A stretch of 64,000 nt of DNA from Gnomoniopsis sp. IMI 355080 (Eukaryota > Ascomycota > Sordariomycetes > Diaporthales > Gnomoniaceae): positions 1 through 64,000 of the forward strand of contig JAPEVC010000187.1 of assembly GCA_027946555.1 (NCBI GenBank). The letters are read 5' to 3'. A program made the position numbers and the translations under genes. The notes beneath the pieces are model-generated. The model worked only from the letters and a program-made list of their open reading frames with translations. It was not told where the DNA came from and searched no databases. This document shows, piece by piece, positions 1-12,165 of the stretch (the first letter of the stretch is position 1; every line of letters begins with the position of its first letter).

Positions 1-129
1 ATTAAGCTAAGGCAGGCTCTGAAAATAGAAATATTGCTTAGGAAACCTATATAGAAGCGAATAATATTAGCTATATTTAATATAAGGACCCTTTAGAAAA
101 TAGGAATATTATACTAAAGCAACTATAGA

Positions 130-1500
130 ACCTATAGTTAACTTATAGGGGAGGAGTCTACTCTAATTAGAATAGTAGACTACTTACCCAGTCTCTATTC
201 TAGATTAAGAAGTCATTAAAGATTGCAAGGTATCTGATTATTAGAGAGGAACCTTCGAAGTTGAGTGGTAAGGCTCTCCAGAGCTTTCGAAGAGAATGCT
301 TACGGTATCAGGTTATTGACGATATACTGTGGCGACGATTAGAGGGACGCCTTGAACGTCGCAGAGTTATTAATAATCCTAACCTACGGAAAATAATTCT
401 CTAAGAATACTATACTAAGTTTAGCCACCGAGGCCGAGACTCAATATATAATCGTATAAGGCACCTCTATTATTAGAAAGGCATATATACTAATATCGAG
501 AATGCTATTTATAGCTATGAGCCCTGTCAGCTATATAACCCTTAACGCTAGGATAAAGGGATCTTATCGACTAAACCTAGGCTACCCTTTTTAAGAATTA
601 ATATTAATATATATTCTATTCCGGCTAATACTAGGTATCTATACTTTATTTAGGTAAAGGACGATACCACTAGTTAGTATTAGGCTAGATTAATTAAAGC
701 TAATATAGCCCGGGAGATTTGAGTATTCCTGCTGGAGGAAATTATCTATAATATTAGCTACCCGATTAAAGTTATTATAGATAGTAAACCCGAGAATAAA
801 GCAGAGGTAATAACTATACTTAAATCCTTTAGAATTCAATATATACAGATCAATATATATAACTTAAGGGCCGTTAGTTAAATCGAGGTTAGCTATTAAT
901 CCCTTCTTAATATTATACGGAAGATATCTAGAGGAGAAGCAAAATAGCGATCGAACTTACGATTAGCAGTCTTCATTAATCGAACTTCAGTTCGAAGATT
1001 AACTAGCTATACCCTATTCTATCTTAAATATAGGTAGGAAGCTCTTTTACCTATAGAGACTAATATTCCAATTTAGCGAGTTCTATAGTAAGACTCTAAT
1101 ATAAATTCCGAAAAACTTCTTAAGAATAGAATCCAGATACTTTAAGCTAAAGAAGAGGATGTTTCTAAGGCGATCAGAGCAATTAAAGCCTACCGAAAGA
1201 AAGTTATAAAGCAAAGAGGGTTCTATAGTCGAGAATATAAAGAGCCTCTATAGGTTGGAGATCTTATTTTAATATATAATAATATTCGCAAGATAAGCCA
1301 TACTCGCCTAGCTAAGATAGCCTATAAGTGGTAAGGACCGTTTTAAGTCATAGAGGCTTTATCTATATATAATTACAAGCTTAGCACTATAGATAATATT
1401 CCTTTATAAGGCACTTATGCTTTAACTAGATTAAAACTTTTTAGAAAGGATGAATATAGAGTCTGGATGCCTATAACACTAATGCTATAAGAGGATAATC
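130..1500 (+). pseudogene. Ty3/gypsy integrase remnant (RIP-degraded)
   Basis: Plus-strand translation across many stop codons gives the order of a gypsy pol 3' end. A zinc-binding H2C2 region lies around 390-545 (HRGRDSIYNRIRHLYY, then CQLYNP). The integrase core follows, with a DDT-like segment near 655-680 and a segment around 755-860 reading as IKVIIDSKPENKAEV and FRIQYIQI, which corresponds to the second Asp and the PEN motif. A C-terminal region with a chromodomain-proximal GTYALTRLKLF-like end follows at about 1400-1450. Stops fall where Q or W codons are expected. The upstream RT and RNase H are outside the window or lost. The element is non-functional. Confidence 0.7.
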
Positions 1501-3060
1501 AGTTCAAGCGTAGCCCGGAAAACGCTATAAAACTAGCTGCCATTCGAATCCCAGATAATGAGGATACCATTAAAATATAACCTAGGGATACTCTTAATCC
1601 AGAAACTATAGTATAGGTACTGGAATTAGAATTATAACCTAAAGGATAAGACGATGACTCTAATCAGCTAAAACCGGTATCCTTTAATATTGACATTAAT
1701 CAGACTAGATAAGATTCTACCCCTTAAAATAATTACAGAATGATATATAATATAGCTATAAGGCAAATAGAGGAAAGGGTTAAAGGAATATAAGGACGCT
1801 AATATAAGAAACTTAACCTAGTTATTCCGATAAAGATAATTTAACAGAAAGAAGCTAAATTAGCTGCTGAACTTACCCAGGAGATAAGTAGGTAGACTAA
1901 CCTGGTTATTATCGCAATATACTTATATATCTTGCTAGGGGAGGAGAGACCAAGGTCGCCTACCTATATACATCGTCAGATTTTCTTTTTCAACTAAGCT
2001 AATAATGCTATTACGATCTTTATTATCTAATCAGCGCTACGGAAAATCGTTAAAGAAGGAAATTAACGAAGTGCAATAAGAAAAAAAAAATGAAAAAGAA
2101 TATCTTAACTAATACCAGGAATTTCTCTACCTATTATAGCTCCTCGCTTTCCTATCTTCCCTTGCCCTTCTAGTCCTTTCCTCTCTACTTAGAGCTCTAT
2201 CTATTAGCAATAGGAGCCCTACTCGTTCTACGGAAAATAACACCTTTATCTTAATTTCCTCCGAAGCTTAAAGAGGCTCTCTAATTTAAAGGACCTGCAG
2301 TACTCGGTGTTATTCCAGAAGGAGTAGCAAACTTATATAATAGAGTCTTTCTAATCGGTAAAGTGAAGAGGCCATTAAATAGAGCTAGTTTTAGAAACTA
2401 GTATAGCTGGTCTATACGCTTTTAAAGCTCCTCTAAGCCGAGCTTTATATTTCTCTTCAGCTCTATAACTAAAGGAGTATCTTCTTCTCCCAGCTTATTA
2501 GAATCGTAATCGTGGATCTTTCCCTGAGTTTTTTATAAAGAAACTTTAGTTGCTATCTTTATAGGCTTCTTTAGCCTAGAGGTCTTTAGGAACTGATTCG
2601 CGAGAGCGTTAAAGATATCTTCAGGCTAATCGTATTTACTGAGGATTTGGACCCTCTTTATAGGACCTGAATTCTAATTATTAATATTCCGAGGTCCGAG
2701 TTTAGCAAAGGATATTAATCTTATCTATAGAGAACGGTAGTTAATAAGCTAAAGAAGAAAAGAAGGAGAAAGAGTTTCGGAACTTATTGCTCTAGCCTGA
2801 TAGAGCTCCTTAAGAACAAGCCCTCCAGCAAGACTACTATATAGATACTCCATTCCTTTCTCGCTATAGGTGTAATTTCCACCTATCTTATAGAAGATAC
2901 AGTTGCTATAGGCACCTTCCAGGAAACCGCTTAAGGAAATGCACTCAGAGTATAGCTTTATAATAAAGATATCACCCTGATCAGTGGTGACAAAGTTACA
3001 AACATACCTCTGGCTGCAAAGGAGCGCCACGCCCTAGTGGTGCCTTTATACCTGGAATAC
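1500..3060. other. RIP-degraded sequence, no assignable domain
   Basis: This stretch continues the integrase-bearing element downstream (hydrophilic tail to about 1700) and then runs through TA-rich sequence with a pyrimidine-rich patch at 2110-2260. I recognise no domain. The last 120 bases or so, around 2940-3070, retain more CA and TG dinucleotides than the rest and may be a less-mutated fragment. The 93-codon minus-strand open frame at 2749-3030 has no recognisable features. Confidence 0.4.
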
Positions 3061-3299
3061 AACCCCTCTCTCTTCCTCCCTTTAAGCGCGACAATTCTAT
3101 TCAACCTTAGCTACCTTCCGTATACCACTAATACCGAGCCTAGTCCGAAGCCCCTATTAATATTATTCCTCCCTATAAAGTAATCAGACTAAGCGGCAAA
3201 CCTCTTATTTCCTCTTATAGGCTTTCTAAGGTAGTGTTTGCCTATAATCCAAAAGTTATAGCTACCCGTCCTGCCTTCTTTACCCTATATAGCCTAATA

Positions 3300-4060
3300 G
3301 GAATAAAGGGCTTAAATATAGAGCAGCTACTGGAAAAGTTCTTTCTAAGACTAAAATGCCGTAAGGAGTATTACGAAGGAGTAATCTTTAAAGAGAAATA
3401 GACTATTAACACCTTGGAAATATATAATACTTATGGAAAAGCCTTAAGGCATAAGATATTAAACTCTGAGCAGGCTCTCGCAATACTCCGAATCTATATA
3501 GCCGACCTTCAACACTATATCTAGATCTAACCTATTACGATTTCTATTAACCTGGGAATCTATAGTTATTACTATATAGATCCCGACTCGCAATAAGTGC
3601 CTATCCCTTAATAACCAAAAGCTCCTTTACTACGCTATTCTGGAAAAGGGTATAGATAGGTTACGCTAGGAGTAAAGAAATATTTTCTCGCCATCTGCTA
3701 TAACAGGGAAATTCCATATTTCTAGGCTATAATAGTTAATCTAACTAGAAAGGAAGTCTATATTTAGGACTCTTTAAACTATATTATTTAGTAACAGTAG
3801 AGAGCTACTAATACTATCCGCAAATATATTTAAGCCTATATAATAAAGGCTATTAAAAAGATCTTTTAAGAAGCCGAAATCCCTTTCCAGGCTTTCCGCA
3901 TTATACCCATATATATTATAACTTAGCCTAAGCTCTGGGAATATAGTTTCTATGCGGTGGCTAACCTTATAGTGGCTATTCGTAAAGGAGAGGAGCGAAA
4001 CGACTACTCTATTAACTAGACGAATTTAAGGCTATGGTAAATAGATAAATATATCAATAA
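3300..4060 (+). pseudogene. Degenerate Ulp1/C48-like protease fragment of a transposon
   Basis: Read through stops, the plus strand gives YFLAICYNREIPYF at about 3680-3722. It is followed by NLTRKEVYI, a stop and DSLNYI at about 3735-3785, and by TQPKLWEYSFYAVANLIVAIRKGEE (in two pieces) at about 3916-3997. The order resembles the His, Asp (xDSL) and Gln/Cys blocks of Ulp1-type cysteine proteases, which some DNA transposons carry. The expected Cys-Gly after WE reads Tyr-Ser, which single G-to-A RIP changes would explain. This is inferred from motif order only; another transposon-encoded protein remains possible. Confidence 0.35.
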
Positions 4061-5640
4061 GTTAGTCCGCTCTGATCAGTCCCTGCACAAGCACCTTATT
4101 ACTTAGTTTATATAACTGGCCTATATAGAATTTAGCATTCTCTCTAGAAAATCTAAGGATTACCGACTCCGAATTCCTAATATTCCTCAATAACCCTAGG
4201 GCGTTAAAAACGATAATTTCAAGCCTAATAGCGACACCTATAATCAGGATAAATCTAAGCTAGAGGAGGAGGAGTTTATAGTGGAAGCTAGCATTCTATC
4301 CGGAGGTTTCTGGGAATTTAAGGCCTTTAGAAGAAAGGAGGCTATAGACTTTAATATAGCTATAGTGATCTCTCAGCCTAATACTATTAGAATAATCCTC
4401 TCTATAAACTTTTAATAACAGTCTATTTAGCGCGAGGCTGTAAGAGAGAGGGAGAATAAGATAAATATAAGACTCTCTTTAGCTAGTAGAATATCTAATT
4501 CTAGCCGTACCCCTTGTGAGCAATCTGCTTAGCCTATAAGAGAGTCTCGTATATCGCTTCGACCTATCCTCGCTAGCCCTACCCTTCTTCCTCTCTACTT
4601 AAAGCCCCCTAGATCCGATGCCATTCAGATTCTTCCTTTATTTATCTATAGATTCTAAGGCTAGGACGCTCTAATTAGAGAGCGGGAGGAGTAATAGAGC
4701 CGTAAGAGGGCTAATCAATATATTAGCAGATATAAATAGTGGGAGAGAAGGAATATAAAGAAGGGAGAGTAATATAGATGGCATAATGATAGGTGAATCT
4801 CTTTTTCCTTTGTTTTTCCTTAACTGATACTTATTTAGAGGTTCTGATCAGTATAGAGAATGGCTGCGTATGCGGAAATCGGGATAGGTTTCTTAATTTT
4901 CTATTTTCTTTCCTACATTATAATACGATAATTTTTCCCAATAATATTACTTCCCTAATATATTCCCTAAGAGTGATTTTTATTTCTTCTTATCTCCTAT
5001 ATATATAACTCTTATATATATATATATATATATTAATGAATCAGCTATAGAAGATAAAGAGTGATCTATAGGTTACCCACGAAAAATTTTTAGTTGTAGA
5101 AGTACCTTTTAGGCTATTCTGCTGGGGGAGGTATATCGTGGGGATTAGTGGTAACGCTCTTATCTCTAATCAGAGTAATAGAAATACGGTAGTAGTATGA
5201 TTTTAAGGATTCAATATCCCTATTACGATTTAAGTTTTTCTCGCTGTTAGTATATAGTCTGGTTCCTCCGCTATAGGAGAGGATTTTCTAGAGAGAATTC
5301 AACAACTCCTGATTCATATATAAAAATAAACCCATCCTCCTCTCTGATTATGAATCCATCCATCGTCGGATAGGACTCTTTTCACCTATAACAGAAAAGA
5401 CCCCTTGAAACCTGCTACGTCGTGCTTAACCTCCTAGCGTGAGGCCTCTCGACAGTGTAGTGTTTTCCTTGGGTGGGAGTGACTATCTGTTTTGGTGGTC
5501 TCTTCTGCCCTCCCACACCCAGTCCCTACCTAAGTAAGCATAATCTATATCCGAGGATAGCTAACCGAAATAGAGACTAGATAGAAGATAGTATTATAAT
5601 ATTATCAGGTAATAAGAATATCCTAGGAATAGCGTAAGAG
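4060..5640. other. RIP-degraded spacer with a less-mutated patch
   Basis: From 4060 to 4790 this reads as a continuation of the preceding degenerate plus-strand element (basic, Arg/Glu-rich hypothetical tail). A (TA)n run lies at about 4999-5033. The patch at about 5330-5540 has ordinary CA and TG content and higher GC, unlike its surroundings. It could be unique host DNA, an element boundary or a recent insertion. No protein could be assigned. Confidence 0.4.
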
Positions 5641-5649
5641 GGCATCGGG

Positions 5650-7570
5650 CACTATAGTTAGCCGTCCCGGATAATACTTTAAATAAAACTTAAAGAGCGA
5701 AAGTATCTCAGCCTAATATACTTACCATTCCGAGATTAATTAAGGGCGGGTAAAGTACTCTAAACCCTTATAGTCGATAAAGATAATAAAGGTATACTAA
5801 ATACTATATAATTCTAAGGACTAAGCCTCTAAATATAAGACTATAGCTAAGAGTTCCTTATTATAAATCGTATAATTCCGTTAAATAAGAGTTAATCAAG
5901 CCGAGTAAAAGGCGATTAAGCAGAGGATACCCTTCGAGTTATATTAAGAGAGAGCCCTTCTAATAATATTACTAAAGCTATTAGCTTCTATAACTATTAT
6001 ATAGTCGGGGTCCTATTAGGCGAGGACCGGGGCTATAATAAATACCGCCTTAAGATACCGGAATACCGAGTCGGCTATAGTATCCTACTAAAAGGGGATA
6101 CCCTTCTTTATAAGATATATAAGAGGTTTATAGATATCGGAGAAGGAGTTAATAAAGTCCTGGTAAAAATTAATAAACCCTAAAAAGCTATAGATATCTC
6201 GAAGGCGGGATAAAGGTTTCTATTCCTTTATAACATAAACTTTCTCCGGATCTGCCTTTACCCTTACCCCGGCTATTATAATAAATCCTAGATACTTTAT
6301 CTCCTTTACCGCAAAAGAGTATTTATTAATATTAAGGTTTAAGCCGGCCTCTTAAAGGCGGCGGAGAACCTCTACCACTTTCCTTATATAATCCGCCCTT
6401 AATCTATCTAAGAAGATTAATAGATTATCTAGATAGGCTATTATATATTTATCGAGAATCCTATAAAGCATATTATTAATATAATACTAAAAGGTCATTA
6501 AAGCCCCGGCTAAGCTAAAAGGGGTAATTAGCTATTCGAAGAGGCTAAACCGGATCCAGAAAGCTATAAGTTTCTTATCCCCTAAAGCGATCCGGATCCG
6601 GTAAAAGGCCAATCTAATATCTAACTTAATAAACTATTATACCTTTAAAAGAGAGTAAAGCGTTTCCTTAACTAAAGGTAAAGGAAATTAATCCTACTCC
6701 ATAATCCGGTTAAGCGTATAATAGTTAATATAGAAACGCCACCCTCTATCCCCCTTCTAAATTATAAGAACCGGGGCTATTACCGGGGAGGAGGAAATAC
6801 GGATTTATCCCTTATCTATAAGATCTATAATCTAACGACAGAGCTCTAATAACTAATCTCGTAATATAGAGTATAGCGGGCCCTATAGCAGCTTAGGATA
6901 AGACTTATCTTATAACCGTCATAACCGAATATAATAGTTAAAGATACCTCGATATAAGGGTAGGCTACTTACTTTATCTTTATTAAAGAGGGATCGGAAT
7001 ACTATATACTCCGGGGGAAGAGTAGCTAAGGGGTCCTTAGGAGGCGGTAAAGCTTATAGCTAAAGGATATCCATAATATCCTTTAAGCTAACCCTAATAA
7101 AGTATATTCCATTCGCCACGCCTCTCTATTAACGGTATAGCTATAGGTTATATACTACTCCCGAGACTAAGGCGATATTAAAATAGGCCCGGGCCGAAGA
7201 CTCCTATATTATTAATCCGCCTATATCCTTAATATACAGCTCTAAAGTCCTTATATCTATTACTATACCCCGGTGCCGAAGCTAGGGCATTCCTAAGATT
7301 AAATTATAGGCTAAGCCTAAGATAATATAAGCCTATACCAGGCGCTGATAGCCATTAATATTTAACCGAAAACAAGTAAAATAGGTAATACCACGATAAA
7401 CCGCAAGGCCTAATATTCCCCTAAAGTTATAAGGTCTAGCTAATCGAATCTACTTTAACCTTATTTATTATATAATATATTTATTAATCGTATTATAATA
7501 ATTATAGCTATAATCTACCTATATTTCCAGGTTATAAGCCTAGTTTATTAAGATAAGGATTAGGAAGGGA
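5650..7570 (-). pseudogene. Ty3/gypsy protease-RT-RNase H remnant (RIP-degraded)
   Basis: On the minus strand the domains appear in retroviral order. At about 7570-7250 there is an aspartic-protease-like region with the conserved YNLILGMP followed by LRHRG. At about 6770-6230 lies reverse transcriptase, with GDRGWRFYINYYTLN, a KLDIRLAFYRIRI motif, the catalytic-box variant YLDNLLIF (the family has YLDD) and KYLGFII. At about 6020-5740 is RNase H (VIEANSF, LIAFYS, NKELLAIV). Many in-frame TAA and TAG codons interrupt it. The integrase expected beyond 5650 is missing, so the copy is truncated as well as mutated. Confidence 0.8.
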
Positions 7571-8800
7571 GGTTTATTTATTTAATTATAAATTTCCCTA
7601 TCTTTATTTATAAACTATATAAAACAGGGTCTATCCTCCTCTTATATAAGACTTAATATAAAAGCTATTCGTTTCCCGGGCCCTAATCGGCATTATTAAG
7701 CAAGCTAACCTAAATAATAGGAGGGAGCAATAGGTCCTAAGAATAATCATAAATAAAATATCCGTCGCCGCTATAACGCAGGCAAGCACCACGCTCCTAT
7801 CGCTTATTACAGGTACTTTATAGGACTTATTAGGCTCGAACCTATCTAGACTACCTAGCTCCAGGACCGGACTAGCCTCGTCGGGGCCCGCCATAACCCT
7901 ATATAATTCCCCTTATACGGTAATACCCGGGTAAGGTATTAGCTAAGGAAACGCCGGTTATTATTATATCCGGCTAATATATAACTAGTTATATAGGAGG
8001 AGTAGGCCTATACCGGGGTCGGTTTAATAACCTATATCGATTCTCTATATCCTATATCTCTAGCTCCTAGGCTAACTCGCGGTAATTATTAACCGCTATC
8101 TAATATAATAAGTAATTAATCTAAGTAATAATAGCCTTCTCCTATAGGCATAATAATAAACAACTATATAAATAATTCACCTAGACTTTATCTAATTAAT
8201 AGAGACCTCCTATAAGGCTTAGGAGCTCCTTAAAATAGATAAGGAAGGAGGCGAAAGAATCTAAATCCTATATCTAAAGCGCTTCGAGTAAAATAAATAT
8301 TATCTCCGCCCGATATAGGTTACTATAGATATTCTCTAAATAATTAAGGAAAGTAATAATATTAAAGTCGCAGAGCGAGCCCTCCTTATAATATATTACT
8401 ATATATTCCTAGATAATAGGATTAAGCTAATTCTATAAGAAAACCTAAGCCTCTGCTGCCCCGCCGATAAACTCGGCGTCGATATATAGCAGGTAACTAA
8501 TCGTTACTCGCCATATAGGGAAGACCTTATAATTCCTATAGAACTTCTCCTTAGGGTCGAGTCGTTTATAATATAGGCGCGAGATAGACCCGGCTAAGAG
8601 GAGCTGCTAGATCTAAAGTTTAAGTGCTATAAGGCGGTTAACAGGAGAGGCCTAACCTTATAATATAGGTTAGGTTATAGAGGGGGTCTAGTAAGGGGCC
8701 GATTATATCTCCGATCCGAAACCGGGAGTATTACTAAAAGGGGCCTAAGGGGGAGGGGGGAGGTTTATAAAGGAGGAGAATAAGGGTAACCCTATAGGCT
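7570..8800 (-). pseudogene. Gypsy gag remnant (RIP-degraded)
   Basis: Immediately upstream (minus sense) of the protease, the translation gives a helical, acidic/aromatic protein with a GGAAEAWVFL segment at about 8465-8435. That resembles the capsid helix of fungal gypsy gag. A longer open frame at 7631-7894 spans the gag-protease junction but starts and ends at random and is not a separate gene. Position, strand and order fit the 5' part of the same element as the RT remnant. Confidence 0.5.
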
Positions 8801-8939
8801 AGGCTTAGGAATCTATATAAAGCTAATAGGGAACTATATATAACCGATCCGGCTAATATTATTAGCCGGGCTAGCTAGAATAATCAGGTATCTAATAATC
8901 CTATTAAAGGTATTAATATCCTTAGTTTTATTGGGACTA

Positions 8940-9306
8940 TTGCTAATAGGGACCGGATAGGATAGTGCCTATCATCGCCGTAGGCCTATCTAGAGGAAGG
9001 TATAGTGGAAAGGCGTCTATTCCAAAACTAAACGCCTTAATTCGAAGGGGTTCTTCTTTCCGTTATAATAATAGGTTAATCTAATCTATAACCCGGGCTA
9101 GAGATTAGAATTCAATATAAAGGTCTAACTTATAAAGCTACTATTAGTAAGTGCCTAATTAGAAGTATAAATTCTGATATAGAATCTAGCTATAAGCTGG
9201 GTTAAGCTAGCTAGGAGGAGCGCGCTATATATATTACTATATAGGTTACTCCGGACTAGCTCCGGACTGCTTATCTAGGCCGGGCAAAGCCCGAGCCTAT
9301 AACAAT
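8940..9306 (-). repeat. Possible 5' LTR of the minus-strand gypsy element
   Basis: On the minus strand the segment starts TGTTATAGGCTCGGGC at about 9306 and contains a small GC palindrome (GGGCTTTGCCCGG). A TG start beside gag is what a 5' LTR would have. The matching 3' LTR is not found, because the element is truncated at about 5650, so the right-hand limit and the end near 8940 are guesses. Confidence 0.3.
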
Positions 9307-9540
9307 ATAGACTTATATAATATATAATTCTAGAAGTCTATTTTATTAGCATAGAATTTCAGCCACTAATTCTTAATACTCTATAAAAGCTATTAATAAC
9401 GACTTGATTTAATGTCCTATTAATAAATTATATAACTTACTTAATACTTTAGTTATACTTTTATTAATTAATAATTATTAACTTTACTCTTATTTATAGC
9501 TAATACTCTCTTGATTCTTACAGGGAGTTTTTTAGAAAAA

Positions 9541-9982
9541 AAAAACCCAAAAATCACCTATAGGTTCGGACCAATTCGTGTATAATTACTAGGCCTCACA
9601 GCTGATTTGGACTATATAGGTACATCCGGGACCATTGGAGCTCCCTAAGCGGCGTTGGGAAAATTTCGGTACATGATATCGAATGAGATGCATTCCAGCT
9701 GTGCCTCTCGATAGTCGGTGTTCCTGTGAGATCCTACCCACGCATGAGCCGCTTGGCAATGTGGCCTTTCGGGCCGACCAAGCCTACGATGGCACAAACT
9801 TCTGAGCTTTCAGGGTTCAGGGCGTTGGTGCTGGCCCAAGGTGGTGCACACGGAGTACCCCGGCGCGGAGAACGATATTCCCTAATTCACTATTCAACTC
9901 GACTCGCCCTCGACTTCTTCTCCTCTTTCTCCTTCGTTATCCACACATCAAAGGCAATCAGGCATCGCTTCTCAGCTGCACT
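9541..9982. other. Boundary/intergenic sequence
   Basis: The composition changes from RIP-type TA-rich to balanced within a few tens of bases around 9540-9600. The rest is the 5' flank of the PQ-loop gene and includes a pyrimidine-rich run at 9905-9945, typical of a fungal core promoter. Frames open here do not look coding. Confidence 0.5.
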
Positions 9983-10972
9983 ATGGCTTCTCCCACTATT
10001 GTCACCGTTCCCAGCAGCGGCTTCCCGATGTGCGTACTATCAAAGACCTCGAAGCACTCAGAGCTTTGGCGGACAACTCCAGCTGATATACATAACCTCA
10101 TAGTTATCTAGCCTTGCTCAGTGCTCTATCGTTCGCGCCACAACTGCTCCGACTCATCTCGCGCCGAGACTCGTCGGGCATCTCGGTCGTCTACGTCCTC
10201 TTCCATCTCATCAGCGCCACGCAACAGCTCACACTCTGCGCGGTTTTCATCAGATTCGGCGAGAAGTCGACTCTATTCATTTGGGGATGGCCACCATCAC
10301 TTCTCGATTGGGTCAACCTCGCCCAGTTGCTGATCGTTTGGCTCGGGTTGCTTGCCCTGTACGTTATCTTGCTTCCCTGCCCGATATCATCCACATAAAC
10401 TAATCTGCTGTGTTCACCTTTTCAGTTTTATCGCATGTCTGTCGACCACCCCGAATGCCCCGGGACTCAAAGCCGCTGTCATCTTGGTGTACCTCTTTGT
10501 CATTCTCCTTACGCTTGTGCCCCTGGCTATTATCCTCAAAGACAGTGCCGAGCCGAAGAAAGACGACCCTCACCTAGGTTTCAAAGCCCATGATCTTTTC
10601 TTCTTGTTCCATATACGGTTCCTCCTCCCGCTGGTCACCTTCCTCGCCGCGGCCGCCTTCTACCCCGAAGCCCGAGCGATTGTATCACGACAACCAGGCG
10701 ACCTCGGAAGTCTCAGTCTGGTCGGTCTTGCCGTGCAGGCATTAGTGTTTGCTGCGGTGGCGGTTTCGTGGGTGTACAGGGCGCAGTGGCCGCAACCGTA
10801 CGAGCATGCGGTGCAGAACACTTTTGGGTGGTACAGGCTTGTAGGGTGGGCTGCCGTCAACAATGCCGTCTTCGCGGCTGTGCAGGCACTGCTGTTTTGG
10901 CTGGCATATACGAGGACAGAGACGCCTCTAGATGGACGTAATGAGACGAGTTCGCTGCTTGGGGGACAGTAA
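9983..10972 (+). CDS. PQ-loop-type multi-pass membrane protein
   Basis: Exons 9983-10029, 10104-10358 and 10426-10972 join to 282 aa. The second junction is certain from frame (CT|T, giving LALFIAC). The first splice (CCGAT|GTGCGT, acceptor CATAG) gives a continuous hydrophobic segment and is likely. About seven membrane segments are visible. After the first comes FAPQLLRLISRRDSSGIS, which matches the Pro-Gln and downstream Ser-x-Gly of a PQ-loop repeat, as in lysosomal/vacuolar transporters of the PQLC/cystinosin type. The second repeat lacks PQ. The C-terminus is short and polar. Substrate cannot be read from sequence; vacuolar or plasma-membrane transport or a receptor-like role is possible. 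It is the first gene beyond the RIP block. Confidence 0.75.
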
Positions 10973-12165
10973 ATTAATGCGCACGCGGTGGTGTTCTGGG
11001 TGGTTGTGCTTCCCCTATGGATTATATGACCTTGGTCTTAAATCGTTACCTTACACGTTGATCTTAGCAACTTTCTTATACTGAAAGTCATACGCCGTTC
11101 AGACTACGCCCTATACCTGGGTGATATTCTTAAGGTTATTAGTCTGCTTTTAGGCGTTGGGGGGGGGGGGAACATTAGTAATATGTGGGGTTGGGTTCTC
11201 TGGAAGTATTTACGGAATGTTTCTTTTGGGCTTTACAACTTACCTATATCTGTTCTCTTAATTTAGACGATATTGCTTCCTGGTCAAGTTTACAAATATA
11301 AAGTTTAGACTGTCACATACTATATACATACAGTAGATACCTCCCCGGACTGATCGGATGAAGTTCTCACCACGACAGGCGACACGATGTGAGTTACGGC
11401 GCGTGAACCACATTCATTAGCAACTTGTGTGGTGAGCGCAAGACTTGATAAACAAGTTCCTCAAGCCGAACAAGGACAAACACTGGCTGTACTTGCAGCT
11501 GACCGTACAGCTCGCCGTCAATGACAGCTAGGTAGACTGGCTTGCCAGCAACTGTCTACCCATGGCCCATTTTAATTACACCGTCTCCGCCCTCCAGGGC
11601 TCCTATCGCCTGTCGCCTGTGTGCCTCATGACCATATTACCCAAACATGAGGAAACGGCCATTGTTGACGATTTCAACCACCCATTTGGCCACTTTCTAG
11701 CAAGGCTGGCCATTGCTAAATTGTGGCCACTTTGGTCGCATTATGGTCGCTGCAGGGACGCAACGCAATCAAGCTCTCAGATTGACGATGCCCTTCGACC
11801 TATGGTAGCCGCGCTTATAATAAGTCATAATTCAACGTCAATCCATCAGACCTCTCCAGATTGCTATGGATTGCGTTGCTGGGAACCTGGGCTATCGTAA
11901 CACCACTTGCATGAATCTAACCACCACTTTGGTCTCCACTCTCTCAGCGATCAGCACCGCCGCATACCTACAGAACTTCAGGAATACCTTGGCCACGCAC
12001 CCAAACGTCATCAAGCGCCACCTTCTGTCGCGCAGCTACATGCCTTCGCCGTCAATGATGGTGTGTTCGGTGGCAGGCTCTGGCGGACCTGCTTCCCCAA
12101 GCGACCTGGACTTCTCTGTAAGCAGCAACACGTCTGTGGTCACGTTCCCAGAGTCCAGCTTCTTC
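10973..12165. other. Intergenic, with a poly-G run
   Basis: No convincing gene. A run of about 13 G lies at 11159-11171. Open frames at 11562-11900 and 11907-12248 overlap the phosphotransferase 5' region and lack protein character. The sequence from 11866 to 12165 is in frame with the phosphotransferase and could encode an N-terminal extension if an upstream start is used. Confidence 0.5.

Larger units (their letters stand above)
1..9540. repeat. RIP-mutated, AT-rich transposon block
   Basis: Nearly the whole block is built of TA-rich words such as ctatag, taata and ttatat, and CA and TG dinucleotides are strikingly scarce. Readable retroelement proteins are broken every few codons by TAG or TAA where glutamine or tryptophan would be expected. 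That is the signature of repeat-induced point mutation, the C-to-T hypermutation of duplicated DNA in ascomycetes. No intact gene is seen; the few open frames (such as 2749-3030, 4793-5008 and 7631-7894) are chance survivors. Composition returns to normal genic sequence at about 9540. The block is expected to be heterochromatic. Confidence 0.9.

Noticed and set aside
7631..7894. Minus-strand open frame in the RIP block as a gene
   Set aside because: It spans the gag-protease junction of a degraded gypsy element and is bounded by RIP stops.
9726..10103. 125-codon open frame upstream of the PQ-loop gene
   Set aside because: Overlaps the first exon and intron of the PQ-loop gene in another phase and lacks protein character.
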